From contig JAHLJT010008756.1 of NCBI GenBank assembly GCA_031308135.1, positions 72,699,821 through 72,763,820 of the forward strand: a stretch of 64,000 nucleotides of DNA, in the 5' to 3' direction. The DNA is from Acheta domesticus. Taxonomy: Eukaryota; Arthropoda; Insecta; Orthoptera; Gryllidae. Position numbers and translations under genes: made by a program. The notes below the pieces were generated by a model. That model was not told the origin of the DNA and made no database searches. It saw nothing but the letters and a program-made list of their open reading frames with translations. Numbering within the stretch: position 1 is the first letter of the stretch; each line of letters begins with the position of its first letter. This document shows, in pieces, positions 20,511 through 33,760 of the stretch.

Positions 20511-22160
20511 GCAAGAAGACGTGTAGGTTGGCATCGCATATCGGTGTTTTAGCTAGGAAGGAACCCAGTCACCTGCGAGTATTTTACTTGCACTTAATCA
20601 CCATAGCAGTTGTCGCGTTCTGAAACGCGGAAGAATGAAATTCTGACGAAAACCAACGCTGGGGAAGTACCGCACAGCTTCGCATGCACGCTCGTGCATT
20701 TCTTTGACAGTGTCATTGCACTCTTAACAGCTCTGTGTAACATCTTGCAATATTATTACGGATGGATAAAACTTTGGATGCAATATTATTACGGATGGAT
20801 AAAAGCTTTCCTTGAAAGCTTCTTCCTTTCAAAATTAGAAACTATTTATTTACTCTGCACATTATCGACAGTTTGTGATGTCAAGACTTCTCCGCTGGAT
20901 TGATATCCTGATACAATGACTCATTTACCAAGACCCCGAAGCAACTCAATGAACATCGCACAATAAAGGCACGAAGGCGCGATTTGGGAAAGGAACCGCT
21001 AAGTCGCAACATCACTTCGCGAGCACACTTATCAGAAGATCCTAAACGCATCTGATGGAGTAGGTCAGAGGATGCGTGGAAACTACTCTGACATTACTGC
21101 GCTGCCACACTTTCATAGGCAACGTAATACCCCTAATAATGTACAGATAAGTCACTTTTAGAAGTAAAGGAACACACAAACAATCGCGCGTAGCCATTCT
21201 TCTATTTCTATGTCTTCTGCTGTAAATGGGCATTCTCTATAAACATAACATGAAGGTAGAATCTTGGTACAATCTTGCTCAGTGGAATCATTCAGAACGG
21301 TAAAAAGAAAAGTAAATATGAAATAAGCGTGCAAGTCTCCAACTCAAAGCTTTTACTTCATCTGTGAATTCACAGAATTAACCGGGATAAGGAAAGGAAT
21401 TACAGGAAGAATGTGTGTTCAGCGGCGATATGGGGGACACCATGTCACTACACAACTGAGGAACTCCGTGCCTTACGTCAAACCCACAGCCGTGGCGTAC
21501 TTGGAACTAGGACGCAAATCCTAAATTCTCGCAGATGTTGACAATGAGAAAAGGGAGAGACGGTTGAAACCAGGGAAAGCAAGACTACGGGAATGAAGGA
21601 TGAAATGAGGGCAAGGGAGTTCACAAAATTGTTTTGCTTTTGTCAAGAAAACCTGTACCTAATTGCGCTAAAATCTCTTAATGGAATTTCAATACTGAAT
21701 TTTGGCACAGAGTGAAACAAGGTAGCGTAAACGTTAAGCCTCAACTTGGGAGCCTGTGCACTTGAGCGAACTCTTTCAATACGTTAGAGGAATATCGGAA
21801 TGCAATATTCCACACGGTTTATTGGGCCATGAAGTGTGTTCGATAAACGTTACGTTAATGAAAGTTGTTCCAACTTGTAGCTGCAGTGTGGGCTGGTGTC
21901 TCTGAACTAGTGGCATGAGCAAACATATAAGGCACGAAATAGCAAGGGCAAACCTACAGAATGTGCCATCCTGAGGATAGTACTACAGGATCCTTTATGG
22001 ATAGTACAGCAATCCAAGACGGCTGTTATTGATGTATTTCTTTAGAAGAAAAACCCAACCGTCTCGTGATTTACGTTAAATAGCCACCTGATTTTCTCAT
22101 AGCGGTTTAAACAACGTATGTAGTGCAACAACACTCATTTCAGGGCACTGTTACCGCCTT
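20511..22160. other. Non-coding DNA, nothing firmly recognised
   Basis: Contains a 26-bp direct duplication (20746-20771 and 20779-20804, offset 33 bp), which makes the short open frame 20610-20903 repeat YYYGWIK. Otherwise no conserved coding sequence. Confidence 0.4.
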
Positions 22161-22700
22161 TGATTGATTATTTCATGTTTCCGATTTCGTTTATTGCTAT
22201 GGTCATTAAGGTCGTAAATGTAGTGCACGTTTTATCACGGAAGGTGGCGGTGATCTTTCCCCGCTGGATGGTGATAACCAGTGCCGACCGACATTCCGGC
22301 TTGCGGAGTTTTCCCTCTACAAGGTGTCTCTCACCAATGGGGCACAGGCCCAGCCGCGACCAGCTCTAAGCTCTCGACTGTTCTCCCGACATGTGTAGTA
22401 GTGTACTGGTGTGAGTGTAAGTAAGAGGTAAGAATAGGTCAAGGAAGAAAGAAAGATCGCGAACGATCCGCGGCCCGTTCGTTAGGGTACTGCTCCGGCA
22501 TTCGTCTGGTGTTGATAGGAGAAACTTCGGAATACTACCGATCGGAGCAGCCGGCCGCTAGAATTCTCCCCCAGATAGCGACTGAACTCGACCCAGCTAG
22601 TGTCGAAAATCCTGCCACCGTCGGGGCTCGAACCCTAGGACCTCACAGAGGCACCGCAGTTACATCAGCTGATGCCCTAAGCCACCTAAGCCTACCGCGA
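22161..22700 (-). mobile_element. tRNA-derived SINE, family 1, full length
   Basis: On the minus strand it starts TTAGGTGGCTTAGGGCATCA (A box), continues to GGTCCTAGGGTTCGAGCCCC (B box near 22625-22643), GGCAGGATTTTCGACACTAG, GAGAATTCTAGCGGCCGGC, and the pyrimidine centre. It ends with an ATAATCAATCA tail at 22161-22172. This is one of the best-preserved Pol III promoters in the family here. Confidence 0.85.
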
Positions 22701-23160
22701 ACACGATGGGGCGAGAAGGAATTGGTCCCGCGCGGATGGCGATTCGTGGCACTGTGGCCGTCAGCGGGGCAGAGACTGCTGGGCGGCTGCGGCATCGGCG
22801 GGGGCGGGGGCGGGGAAGGTGGCCTTGGCGGAGGCGACGCCGCGTCTGCGACCGTCGCGCCGCGCCGCGCGGCCCGGCCGCGGCGGCGCGGTGGTGCAGC
22901 GGAAGGTCGCTCGAGTAGCAGCAGCTGCCGACGGGCGGGTGGGGCGGGGCAGGACGGTCGGCGAGGGGCGGGGCGGGGCGGGACAGGGGGGAGGGGTGGA
23001 GTGGAGCCGCAGAGGAGGAATGCCGCTGGGAGATGTGGCGTAACGCGCAACGTTCCACGCTCTTCCGCGGTCAACTTCGACGCCGCCGTCGTCACCGCCT
23101 GCACGCACGCATGAGCGCGCCCTCGTACTCGCGTTCGCTTGCTGGGGGGCGCGGGGGCGA
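22701..23160. other. GC-rich, CpG-dense island abutting a SINE head
   Basis: Dense GC with GGGGCGGGG-type boxes at about 22800-22815 and 22940-22990. Long open frames on both strands overlap, none with known similarity. It directly adjoins the 5' end of the preceding SINE. Confidence 0.5.
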
Positions 23161-23406
23161 AGGACGCGGACGAATGCAGGATGTCCATAAAGTTGCCTGA
23201 CACACTACAGCAGATTACAAAGGCCGGTAGCTCGTGATTTTAGACAATTAAAAGTTCTATCCCAAAATTTAGACTGTAGTGTTATTCTCAAAATCAATGT
23301 TCAGCCAGCTTTAGAATAAAGCCAGCTCTCACGAAATCAAATACAAAGCTACTACAAAAGCACTTATAGATTAATTTTAGTCTAATCATAGGCCGGTAAA
23401 AACTGC

Positions 23407-23437
<31 letters not shown>

Positions 23438-23879
23438 TCTTTTTATTAATATTTATTATTTAAAAAATACATAACAAACTGCATCTACATCGTAAATAAA
23501 GCCCGTTCATTTTAAACTAGAGAATGATACAATGTATTTATAACGAATATCCATATAATGATGTTTTATTTGTTAATTTAGTCCTTGAATAAAGTGTTCG
23601 TCAACTTAAGTTGAAAAAATTCTCTTGTTTCAAACCCTTCCTCACGAGTACGCACTATGGCACGGCATTGAACACCTAATAAATTTTAAACTAGTTAGGT
23701 GATCAGATTTTATTTCTGATATATTATACATACGATTACGTACCAGGATGTCTGTCACGTCAGAAATTGTCAAGTATTGTTTGGGTTCTGCTGTAATGTG
23801 TCAGATAGATTTATGAACATAATGTACAGAGAATGTGGCCAGGGAAAGTGCGTAAAATCTTAAATACTACTTTTTAGCG
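23161..23879. other. AT-rich DNA with an ATT microsatellite
   Basis: An ATT array at 23406-23437. No gene seen. Confidence 0.5.
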
Positions 23880-24215
23880 GTCATATTCGGATTCGATTGG
23901 ATTGGATCGAATTGGATTGCATCGTGTTACGATTAATTGGATCAGTTCGCATTGGAGTAATGCGATCGAGTCAGATGGAATTGGATAGGATTGGATCACC
24001 TTCAATTGGATTGGATCGGATGGAATGAAATTGGGTCTGGATGTATCGGAATAGTTCGGTCATTTCGGATCGGGTCTGGTATTATTGGTTTGGGTCTGGT
24101 CACATTGGGTTGGGCCTGGTCGATTTGTGATTGGGGTCTGATCGATTTTTGATTGAGGTCTGGTTGCTTTTTGAATGGGGTCTGGTCGGGTTGGATTGGC
24201 ACCTCGTCGCATTGG
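23880..24215. repeat. Degenerate minisatellite, TTGGATTGGATCG to GGGTCTGGTC type
   Basis: The left half is built of ATTGGATTGGATCGGA-like units and the right half of roughly 20-bp units containing GGGTCTGGTC. Units are irregular in length and sequence, so the array is old. Confidence 0.75.
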
Positions 24216-25846
24216 AATCGTTGATTAAATGCAAAATATTAATTACTGACCGATTTTACATCTACTTCAAGTCATTATAACTAGTAGGAATCAAGTTAAG
24301 GCTCGTCCGAGTAAGACTGAGCAATGACTGAATGACAGTAGCGAGTCAGTAGCAATGATAGTGTGGGTTGGGAAAATTGAAGAAATGGGATAAATGGAAG
24401 AAAAAGAGCTCTAATGAAAATTATCACACAGACTTTTCTTAGTGAAGAGCCTATTGGAGTGTAATTGCCTCCTGACTAGTTATCGTTTAAATTTTTCACA
24501 GCTACGTTTGGCAAGCAACAATCATAAACCCCGCCATGAAATATTACACCGCTTTAATGTTAATGTTGATCTACAGAAGTATCTCTTTTAGACAGTACGA
24601 GTGTGTATATTGCCTGTCACGTCATAAGAAACTTCTGATGAAATGTTCGTGAACAAACAAGAGCTCTATGGGATTGTGGTATGCTATGTCTTCAGTGGCG
24701 GGTTTTGCAGCTGACACATTGAAAGAATTTCCGTTCAGGAATGTTGCCCCATGTGGGTCCTCTTTTATTCGTTTTTAGATCGAGATGTCATCGCCATTTA
24801 TAACTATGTAACGTTTTATTTTCTCAGTCTGAATCATTAGATGTAGAACAAGTCATCGCTCCGTAAGAGGCACATAAAAGTAGAAAAACGAATTATTTTC
24901 GTGAATTATTTCTGTGGTCATTTTCTCATTGTCTTAAGTAGGAAGAATAAATCCATCCTTTTTTTTGATTGTCCAAAAATGGCGATTCTCATTATTTCAG
25001 TAGCGATATTTTTCGTTACAATTGCATTAAATTTTAATTTCGTGTTAAATTTTAATTTTAAATTTTATTTCGTGTTTTCTGGCATTTGTGAATTTTTAAG
25101 AAATTACCCCAAAATCGTACTGTCCGAACGTAGTTACTGTGTCAAGGATTGACCGACATATGTCGCCTTTTTTGTATCTGACGTGAGGGTTTCTTTCGTT
25201 GAAAACACCTATTCAGAAAAGATACATTTTCGCGCTCTCAGATATATTCAGAAATGTGTTAAATTGCGCATGCTCTCTAGTAAAGTTGGCCCTACGAAGG
25301 AGTTTTACCATTTTCTGAGTTCTTTTTATGCTTCAAGTTATTTATCTAGTGTTTACATTGTGATAGGTACTTCCGTCGATTCCATCTTGAACGTAATTGT
25401 TTGAGTTTATAAGTACGTACGTCTTAAAATTTGTTTTTCCTGAGAAATTCTCATAGAATTACGTCAGTTTCTCCGGTGAATTTTTGGACTAATTCTTGAA
25501 ATTTTTTTAGAGAATTTGCTAACATTTTCTGATGTGATTATAACTTCAAATCTTGCAACTATAGCAGTCTAGTATAATCTTGTACAGCATGAACAAGTGC
25601 ATAAGATAATGACAAATAACATTAAAAATAAATATAATAATTATATTATATTGTTCTTTTTTCGAGAGGGATATTGAAAAAAATGTTCGGCATATTTTAA
25701 CTTCCACAATAGAGGTGTGTAACTAAGCAGTGAAGCGTTGATGTGGTGCAATTACTTCCATTGAAATGATTCCTAAGGATTAATTGCAGACCTTGAAATA
25801 AAATATCAAAGGGTCCTGAATTAATGGGGTTTAGACACTAAAAAAC

Positions 25847-25896
<50 letters not shown>

Positions 25897-26849
25897 GGGC
25901 ATTAATCTCGGCTTTTCGGAAAGGGAAACAATGAAAATTATGAAAAAATGCTCATGGTATTCTGAATATTTATCATAGGTGACACCATGAGTGCAGTGGA
26001 AATTGTCGATGAATTTCTGACTCGGGAATCGGGAGGGGATTTATCTGAGAATTTCCAGTGGTAATTAATAGCACTATTCCACGAATGAAATTATGTGCAA
26101 CAGAGTTCCAAAATGCGCCAAATATTGAAAATAACTGAATGTTATAGTACATACGCGGTTTATTGGATATCGACATAGCGATCGATGAAGACCGCATCCT
26201 AAGATACATTGGTCATAGTTTATGGATTGCCAGTAGGGACAAGCGGTAAGAAAAATCGAGTAGAAAAAGCGATAAACGTTTTGAGATACACCACCCTGAT
26301 TGGGGCATTTTGTATGTATAGTACTATTGGATTTTAATTTCAGGAGTGGAATAGTCCGAACAAGTGTGTAGCTCACCGGGCAGAATTAAACGCATAAATC
26401 TGTGGCATTTGCGAAGAGACCATTTGTAACTCCTACGCCAGATCTTCAAGAGTGAATTAAAAGCTTACAACGTAAAGCTTGCTGCTTAACGGCCTAAGCT
26501 GCGAGAAGCTCCTCGTGGCGGAACAAAGAGCGGGAGCTAATGAAGATGCAAAGAATACTCTCGGTTTTTCGCACGATAACACTCGGCTCCTTGGAAGCTA
26601 TAAACGCCTTAAAAAGGGTAGGTATGCGATAAGGTATTACGCAACGATTACATTGTGACCGGAAAGAACTTTACGATGTTGAGAAAAATTGCGATCCACA
26701 CTGAGGAACTTCAGTGTTTAACTCCATGTACTTTTTTCATTACCATCACCAACTTATTTTTCATCTTCACCGTCTTCATCATCATTATCAGTCGGTTCTT
26801 GAGCTGACATCCACGAACTTACAATTCTGCCAGAATCCTCATGAGGAAG
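24216..26849. other. AT-rich non-coding DNA
   Basis: No gene recognised. An ATT microsatellite at 25847-25893 is flanked by the direct repeat TTAATGGGG (25821-25829 and 25891-25899). Short open frames at 24901-25152, 25183-25404 and 25973-26376 are compositionally AT-rich and unrecognised. Confidence 0.4.
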
Positions 26850-27165
26850 ACCATTATAGGGATGGGTGTGGTGTATCACCTGACTCAACATAAGTGGAAG
26901 GAAGTGGTGGGGACAGGAAGGACCACAAACGGTACGCTGTTTTAAGGATCTGCTCCGGCCTGCCTTGGAATTGGTTGGAGGAAACCAGGGAAAGCACTGA
27001 TCAGGACAACGAGCTCCTAGAATACTCATAGCAGCGATAGTCCTCGACCGGGTTGTGTTGTTGCAGTAAAAGATCCTGCCAATGTTGGAATCAGAACACG
27101 ACTTCCAGCCTTTGATTACGCTTCAGTTACGGTCTCAAAATGCAATCGCTAAAGCGCCAAGTTGC
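26850..27165 (-). mobile_element. tRNA-related SINE, family 3, sharing the family 1 body
   Basis: The minus-strand head includes AATCAAAGGCTGGAAGTCG, the same motif as in the 2.7-3.0 kb element. The body carries CTGGTTTCCTCCAACCAATT and GGCCGGAGCAGATCC, equivalent to the body of family 1. The copy is diverged. Confidence 0.5.
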
Positions 27166-27234
27166 TTTTGTGGGAGTATTGTATTCCGAGCATTTTGAAA
27201 GCACCCTAATTTATTCCTTTACTTGCCTGTCGAT

Positions 27235-27420
27235 TACTTGATTGATTCCGGGCGCGTCAACTGTTAAGGTCTTTAGTCCCGTAATGATAGTGCATTATTT
27301 TTGTCGCGGGAGATGACGATGTTCTTCTCCCATTGTATGGCGAGATCCAGCGCCGACCTACTCGTTGACGTGGGGGGGTGTCCCAGCCAGGTATTTTCCA
27401 CCAGCAGTTGTCTGTTGATT
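27235..27420 (-). mobile_element. tRNA-derived SINE, family 1, 3' end only
   Basis: Contains only the 3' domain: the AATCAATCAAG tail, GGACTAAAGACC, and the segments CGGCGCTGGATCTCGCCAT and ACCTGGCTGGGAC. It stops where the GAGCTTGTCCC block would follow, so it is truncated at its 5' side. Confidence 0.75.
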
Positions 27421-28965
27421 TTCACATATTGAGAAGGTTTTTGCAAGACCTATGACATAGAAGTGAACCATGCATTTAAATCCACAGAATAGTGAATATG
27501 GTTAATTAGGACGGTTGCATAAGTCACAACGAGCTTGAGGTTGCGTAGATGAACAAATTTAGAAATTTGAATTACGTTGTTAAAGCGAGTAACTCTTTCG
27601 AGTTTTCTTTGCTGAAGACCTTGCTTTGAAAATACTCTTTGTCAGCCTTGGGTGTAACTCTGGTTGGTGGCGCGAAAGTTCCTAAGAAAGAGAAAAACAT
27701 CTTGAAGAATTGTCTGTTACAGTCCGTAATTATTCGAATGACCTCATTAGCCTCGTTTTGAAAAAAAACTCAAGACGTAGTCCTCTGCAGTTAAGTCTCG
27801 ACGAGTATCGTCTGAGACTGTAAAGAAATCTTGTTAGTGGAATTCTTAACAGCGTCGCATTGAGACTGAAACACTGTGTGTGCCCAAAGCATGTGTGGAA
27901 AACCTGTGTTTTCATGCTCTCAGAAGAAAATTAAAAAAATAACAGAAAATGAAATGGAATTTAAAGTAATTTTTTGTCAGAAAACTGCGCATATTTTGAA
28001 AAAATGCACTTAAAACCATTGAAAGATTTAATTTTGAAGAATAAATTTCATTAAGAAAAAAAACTGTAGCTTCAATAATTTTGCGGTGTGAGATGGTGAA
28101 AAAAGTTTGCATTTTTGCCATTGTCGAAAGTTCAACGGCCTCAATGACAGTCAGACCTGTCGGGCTTTGAGTTCGATCAAAATCATGTGTTCGTTTTATG
28201 TGCTAGTGTTGCTTCTAAACACAGGGACGAACGAACGTTCCTTTTTGAATGTTAGTAACAATTCTTTTGAAATTTCCAGATCGATGTTATTTAGCGTTAT
28301 TAGATAACTTTCTATATACTACATATGCACTTTGTTTATCATAAAATACGAGAAGGGGAGAGAGATTTATATTGGCCTTCGGGTTGATAATTTCTTACTT
28401 CTGCTACCTATTAGAAGCGCGCGAAATGTATTTTATGAAACATACGCTATATTCGAGTTTGTATATAAGTGCCCTTAATATTTTAAAAGATAAAATTACT
28501 CGTATATAAAAGTGGAAAATGTTCCAACATTTGGTTGCTGTTTTCATGTCTTAAATACAGTCAATTAGAAACTGAAAATGGTGTTAGGATGTTAATGACT
28601 CATATGAAAATCAATTCTAAATAATATAGAAATCAACTTTGATTCATATTTTTTTCAAATTATTGTCAACTATTTGGTTTTCGTTCTCTTGATGATCGAA
28701 CGTGATTTTTCTTGCGGGAAGAAATGAGAAAAACAGGCAGTCTCCAATCGGTACATCTCACAAACAAAGAATCAAAATTTTCATAATTAAGATTAATTGT
28801 TGCGTATTACAAGGACTGTTTTCTGTTATTACGATTAGGATAAAGATTAGTAAAAATATTTCATGTAATACAAAAACGTAGCACTTTTAGGACCGTACCG
28901 TTTCACAAAATTTCATTATGTACATTGCGAGGGAAATTGCAGAATTAATAGGGCTTTAAACAACC
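27421..28965. other. AT-rich non-coding DNA, nothing recognised
   Basis: Short unrecognised open frames only. Confidence 0.4.
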
Positions 28966-28969
28966 GTCT

Positions 28970-29530
28970 GGGACGCCCCCTGTTCACACGATGACATCAC
29001 AAAGAGAAAGTATGTATTCGGAGACGCGCGCGCAAAAGCGAAATCCGGTATTTTCCCGCCCGTTTCGCGCTCACGGACTGAAGTAATAATAATTGGCTTA
29101 GTTGCGCGGGCCAAAGGGCGCGGTAGGTGTGGAGGGGAAGTGAGCGAGGGCAGTGCAGGGCGAGGGGAGAGAGTGGGAGGGGGAGGGGAAGGGAGTCCGC
29201 GGGCGCCGCGCCGTGGCGTGCCCCGCTGCTTCTGAGCCAATTAAAACATCAAAGGCCGCAAAGTGGCTGGAAGCGCCCAGGTGCTGTGTTTCGCCACCGC
29301 CGCCGCCTCGCTACCTCGCCTCCTAACTGCCGCAACCACTGCATCTGCCGCGGCCGCCACCGCAACTGCCCGTCCCCGCCACGCCCCGCCCGGCCGTGGC
29401 CCGGCGCGGTTCAAACGCCCTTTTCTGCGGCCGCTGCTTCCCACTCTTTCTTCCACTGCCTTTTCTGCGCTGAAACGCCGCGGCCGCTGCAGCGCGACTT
29501 GCAGAAACTGCCGCTTTCTGATGTCTACTT
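28970..29530. other. GC-rich island with a 22-bp block shared with 33.1 kb
   Basis: CpG-dense, with overlapping open frames on both strands and no known similarity. Positions 29232-29253 contain GAGCCAATTAAAACATCAAA. The same block recurs at 33116-33137 inside another GC-rich island, with weaker similarity continuing downstream (AAGCGC, TTTCGC). Confidence 0.55.
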
Positions 29531-30400
29531 CCATCTCTCTGTATATCTCCCGTGTTTCTATAAGTTTCTTTGAGATGTTTCTGCTGTCTCCGCCGTTTCG
29601 TCGTTGTTCTTATTGTTATCCCCGATTACTACCACCTGTGTTTCCCCTTTCTGTCTCTTCGTCATCCCCTCTGCACCTCTTCGTTGACGCTGTCGCATTT
29701 CCCCTATTTCAGCCGTTTCTTCACTGTTCCCCCCATCACGTCTGTCGCAGGCCCTTGGCTTAGCTTTCCGCTGACCATGGCGCCTTTGTCTCTTCTGCGA
29801 CTCTTCTGACACTGCTACGTTTCTGCTCTTCCTGCCATTTCTTGCCGTTTCCGCTCTCCCCGCACTTTCTCACTCTCTCCGTCTTTTTCACACTTTCCCC
29901 ATCAGTTTTCATATCTCCCCACTATTTCTGGACTTTCCCTGTCATTAAATGACTTTTCTTGCAAAAACTTTGAAACTGTGTTGCAAAAAACACCTTACTT
30001 TTTTTAAAAAAAGAAAGAAAACGATTTATTTAATACGTTCTGAAAATACGTAGGTGTGATTTTTCTCTTGTCACCCCGCGATTCCCCTCTCTTCCCATTT
30101 CTTCTCTCTCTCCCTCTCTCTCTCTCTCTGCCATTTCTTTGCTCTCTCCGCCATTTCTTAGCTGATCCTGCCTCTTGCCCACTCTCCCTGCCATTTGCGT
30201 ACTGTTCCCGGCATTTCCTTACTGTCCTCGCCGTTTCTACATTCCTCCCGCCATTTCTCCTCTCTCCCCGCACTCGCCCGCTCTTCCCTCCATTCCTCTG
30301 CTTTCCCATTCATTCGTCTGCTCTCCCCGGCGCCTCTCCTCGGTTTCCTCCGCTGCTGCTGTGTTTCACTCTGCACTTGGTCTCCATGCCGAATGTCATT
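29531..30400. repeat. Degenerate pyrimidine-rich tandem array
   Basis: Clear repetition of a CCGCCATTTCTTxCTCTC-like unit of roughly 25-30 bp, best seen from 30120 to 30310, interrupted by an A-rich stretch near 29940-30050. The multi-frame open reading on both strands reflects composition. Confidence 0.7.
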
Positions 30401-32880
30401 GAGGATAACGAATTAAAGTGCATATTGTCTACTGGTGGAAAAATTTATATGAAAGCATGTAGTTTTTAATTCGTTCTACACTCTCCTGCTTTCAGATGTC
30501 TTCAAAACTCACTTAATATAATGTGTTAAAATGGTTTTGGAAGAAATCTCAAAGCAGGGGCGTATTAAAACCACGCGATTTCGTATCAAACTCAATACAG
30601 GAGAATTCAGGGACTCAAGAACAATTGAGGAGTCCGATTGAAGAAAATTTAGAGGTTATTCCACCTGCGTTTAAGTGTTTTGTTATTTTTTTTTCTCATG
30701 GACGCAGACATACACCAGCGCGGACGTCACTACGTCGAGGCAATCCTATTGCGGTCCTAACAAGCAACGTGTGAGCCATGTGAGGCTCTGTACCTCGTGG
30801 GGTCGGGTTTCGTGAAACAATTGGGACCGAGCCTCCAAATCTCCGCGCCAGCACATACAAAAGGAAACGCTGACAGAGACGGATGCATCCTGGATTTTAC
30901 GTTCCGTGACGTTGCCCGCCTTGTTACTCGGGTCGTCTCGTCGCTCTCCACGCGGGTCGAGTTTATGTAGTGTATCTGTGCTGGCGAGCTCTCCAGATCT
31001 CTGGGAAAGAGCGTTTGTTTGGAGAACTGGTGTCCTTTGCTCGGTCTCGGGTGATTGGCCCGGATTCACTTGTGCGGGCCATGCGACGCAGCTGGCGGGG
31101 AAAATGGGGTCAGAATCTTGTTGGTTGGACCAAGAATACACAATGTCAGATGACAGGATTTTTCAAGAGAGTGATGTATTGACCGTACTCTCCGAAATAC
31201 GTCGTACTGTATCTAGTTTTATTGCATTTCTAACATTTTTGGATTATTTTTGTTGTTATTATTATCATTTATCAATATTTTTAATAAAAAAACATTAGTA
31301 TTATTACCAAGTATTCCAAACGTGTGTTTCTTACTAGAGCATGTTTATTAATTTCAGTTTATGTGTTTATTTTCAATTTACAACTTAATATAGTAATGAT
31401 AGAAACGATATTTTAGATGAATAAGTGAAACATAAACCTGAAGCTGTATAAATAAAACAAGTCACATCTCAGAAAATTCATAAAGAAATAAAATAAGAAA
31501 ACAATTAATCGTTTAACGAATAAAATTCCCGGCTTCTTTAAAAAACGTTTCAGATATCGTCGAAGATACACCGAAATTTGATTAGCGCCGTTATGCTGAT
31601 GTTTTCAGCGTTTTATTACTGATCATGTGCGAGGAAGCTATGAATTTGCTGGCTTGTTAATACCATTTTACTATTATTGGAATGTATTGACTTAGATAAA
31701 CGGAGTATCGAAAAACCCTTCATCACTTAAAAATTTTAAGTCGTCTATTAAGAATAGAAACCGTCAATTAAGAATAGAAACAAATGGGTCGTAGCTAAAG
31801 ATGGCGAATAGTGCTCCTTTTACGATTTTCAGAATTATTTCTTATTTACATGACTTGTTTATAATAAGGTGGTAATACGGAAATATTAAGCGGGACACGT
31901 CCGTCATGAATAACTTTACTGTTAATAAATAAAACTGTGTGGTCAGTATCTGGCGGTTGTGAATTTTTTTCTGTACACAACAACCGATAAGAAGGTTTAT
32001 TGCTCAAAAAATGAAGGGGCACTGTACGTCCACAATTCCGGGTTTCACACAACGTCACTTACTCGGTAGCACTCTAGTGGTAATTCAGCTAGTTTAATTG
32101 TAAAAATACATTCGCCCGTACGCAAGTTTTAACAGTATCTGAATATCCGCGCTGAAAAAAACCTTCTGTGCGCTGTCTGATGAAAGAGCGACAGCACTGA
32201 GCACCTGCGTTTCAAAATTACTGTATTTTCTCATGGATAGTCCCATTCTATTATTGTAGCCCTATTTGTTCATGCTCGCTAATCATCTAAGCGCACGAGA
32301 GGGGTCCAGTTGGCTCATTTTTCACCGGAGGATGTCAAGATTCAGAGAATCTCAAGATTCAAATACCCCTTAATCCCGGTGTCCTCAGCCTACCCACTGT
32401 CTTAGTTTGCCGGTAGTAACCCTCCGCAATCCTCTCATTCCACTATTCCATCATCATCATCATCCACTATATTTAAATTGTTTGCTTACTATTTCATTTA
32501 CAATAAAGACTCATTCGGATTTGCATGATCAGTGCAAATTTCTTCTTCTTCTGCATTTGATGAGTTTGGCAGCGGCGCCTGTTCCGGAAACTACCTTCTT
32601 CTCGAACGACTAGTGTTCCTGCGATCTCTTGGCTTATATTTCCTTGCGAATTGAAGTATTCGACTACTACACAAATGTTCCAGACGACTAAACCAAGGAA
32701 CTCTTTAAGTTGCTCTCATTAAAGGTGGAAACAAATGTGATTTCGTGGAAACCAAAGAAAGCAAACCATTTTTCTTGTACACAATATCAAAAGAAAACAG
32801 AAACATCAAAAGCGAATTATTTCAATATAAGACAATTGAATGGGATTTCGTGCACATTTCCACCACTGCCTCAGGAAGGA
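30401..32880. other. Non-coding DNA, no gene recognised
   Basis: A moderately GC-rich, apparently single-copy patch at 30740-31150 has several open frames on both strands without known domains. A 22-bp tandem duplication (TTAAGAATAGAAAC) occurs near 31747-31785. The rest is AT-rich. Confidence 0.4.
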
Positions 32881-32884
32881 AATG

Positions 32885-33170
32885 AGCGCCGTTTTAAGAG
32901 GGTTTGCTGTCTTCGTTGCGACCCGTCCCTTACCGTCGCGGACTCCGCTCCTCTCTGTACCAAGCTTCGCCTCGCCACGCCCCGCCCAGCCCCTCCCCGC
33001 TCAACCTCCCGCGCCTCATCTTGCTCTTCCGGCCCCGCCCCGCCTCGCCCCTTACCACGACTGGCCCCGCTCCGTTCGCCCCACACATCTGCTCCGATGC
33101 GCCGCAGGCTGAACACTGAGCCAATTAAAACATCAAACGGCGCACACTGCCACAAAGCGCACTCTGACGG
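32885..33170. other. GC-rich island, relative of the 29.2 kb island
   Basis: CCCCGCC-rich on the plus strand, with the shared block GAGCCAATTAAAACATCAAA at 33118-33137 near its right border. It is followed, as at 29 kb, by a pyrimidine-rich array. No coding similarity. Confidence 0.55.
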
Positions 33171-33760
33171 ATTTCGCAACGGGTTTTCCTGTTCTCTCCG
33201 ATTTTTCCTCCTCCCCTTCTTCCGCTTCGTTCTCTTCGTCCTCATCTTCTTCCGCTTTCTTTTCTTCCTCATCCTCATTTTCTTTCGGTTTCGTCTTTCT
33301 CTCTCATCCTCATCTTCTTCCGCTTCCTCCTTTTCCTTATTTTCTTCCTCTCCCGCTTCTTCGGCTTCCTCCTCTTCTCCCGCTTCCTCCTCCTCTTCTT
33401 ATTCCGCTTCCTCCTCCTCTTCTTCTTCCGCTTCCTCCTCTTTTTCTTCCGTTTCCTTACATTTTTCGACACTACTTGCTTTTCCTTCTTGGTCTTCCCA
33501 TTTCCTTTCCATCATGTACCTCTATCTCTTCTTCTACTTCCTCCTTTTTATTCCATTCTTCCTCCCCTTCCGGTTTCTCCTTGATTTACTCCTTTTCGCC
33601 CTTTCTCATTTTCGTTGAAATATTTTCTTTCCCATACCGCTCCTACTTCCCTTCTGCCTTGACCTTTTGTAATCTAATACACCTGTCATCACTTCACATT
33701 CCTTTTCTTCCTTTCGAGACTGTCTCCTCCAGTTCCTCGTCTCGTTCTTTTTCCCAGGCA
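33171..33760. repeat. Polypyrimidine array (TTCTTCCGCTTCCTCCTC-like)
   Basis: Almost pure C/T strand from about 33180 to 33730 with recurring CTTCCGCTTCCTC units. It produces a serine-rich frame on the plus strand and an Arg/Lys-rich frame on the minus strand; neither is credible as a gene. Confidence 0.85.

Noticed and set aside
32710..33618. 302-codon frame with a long serine-rich tail
   Set aside because: The second half is the polypyrimidine array and the first half is unrelated low-similarity sequence.
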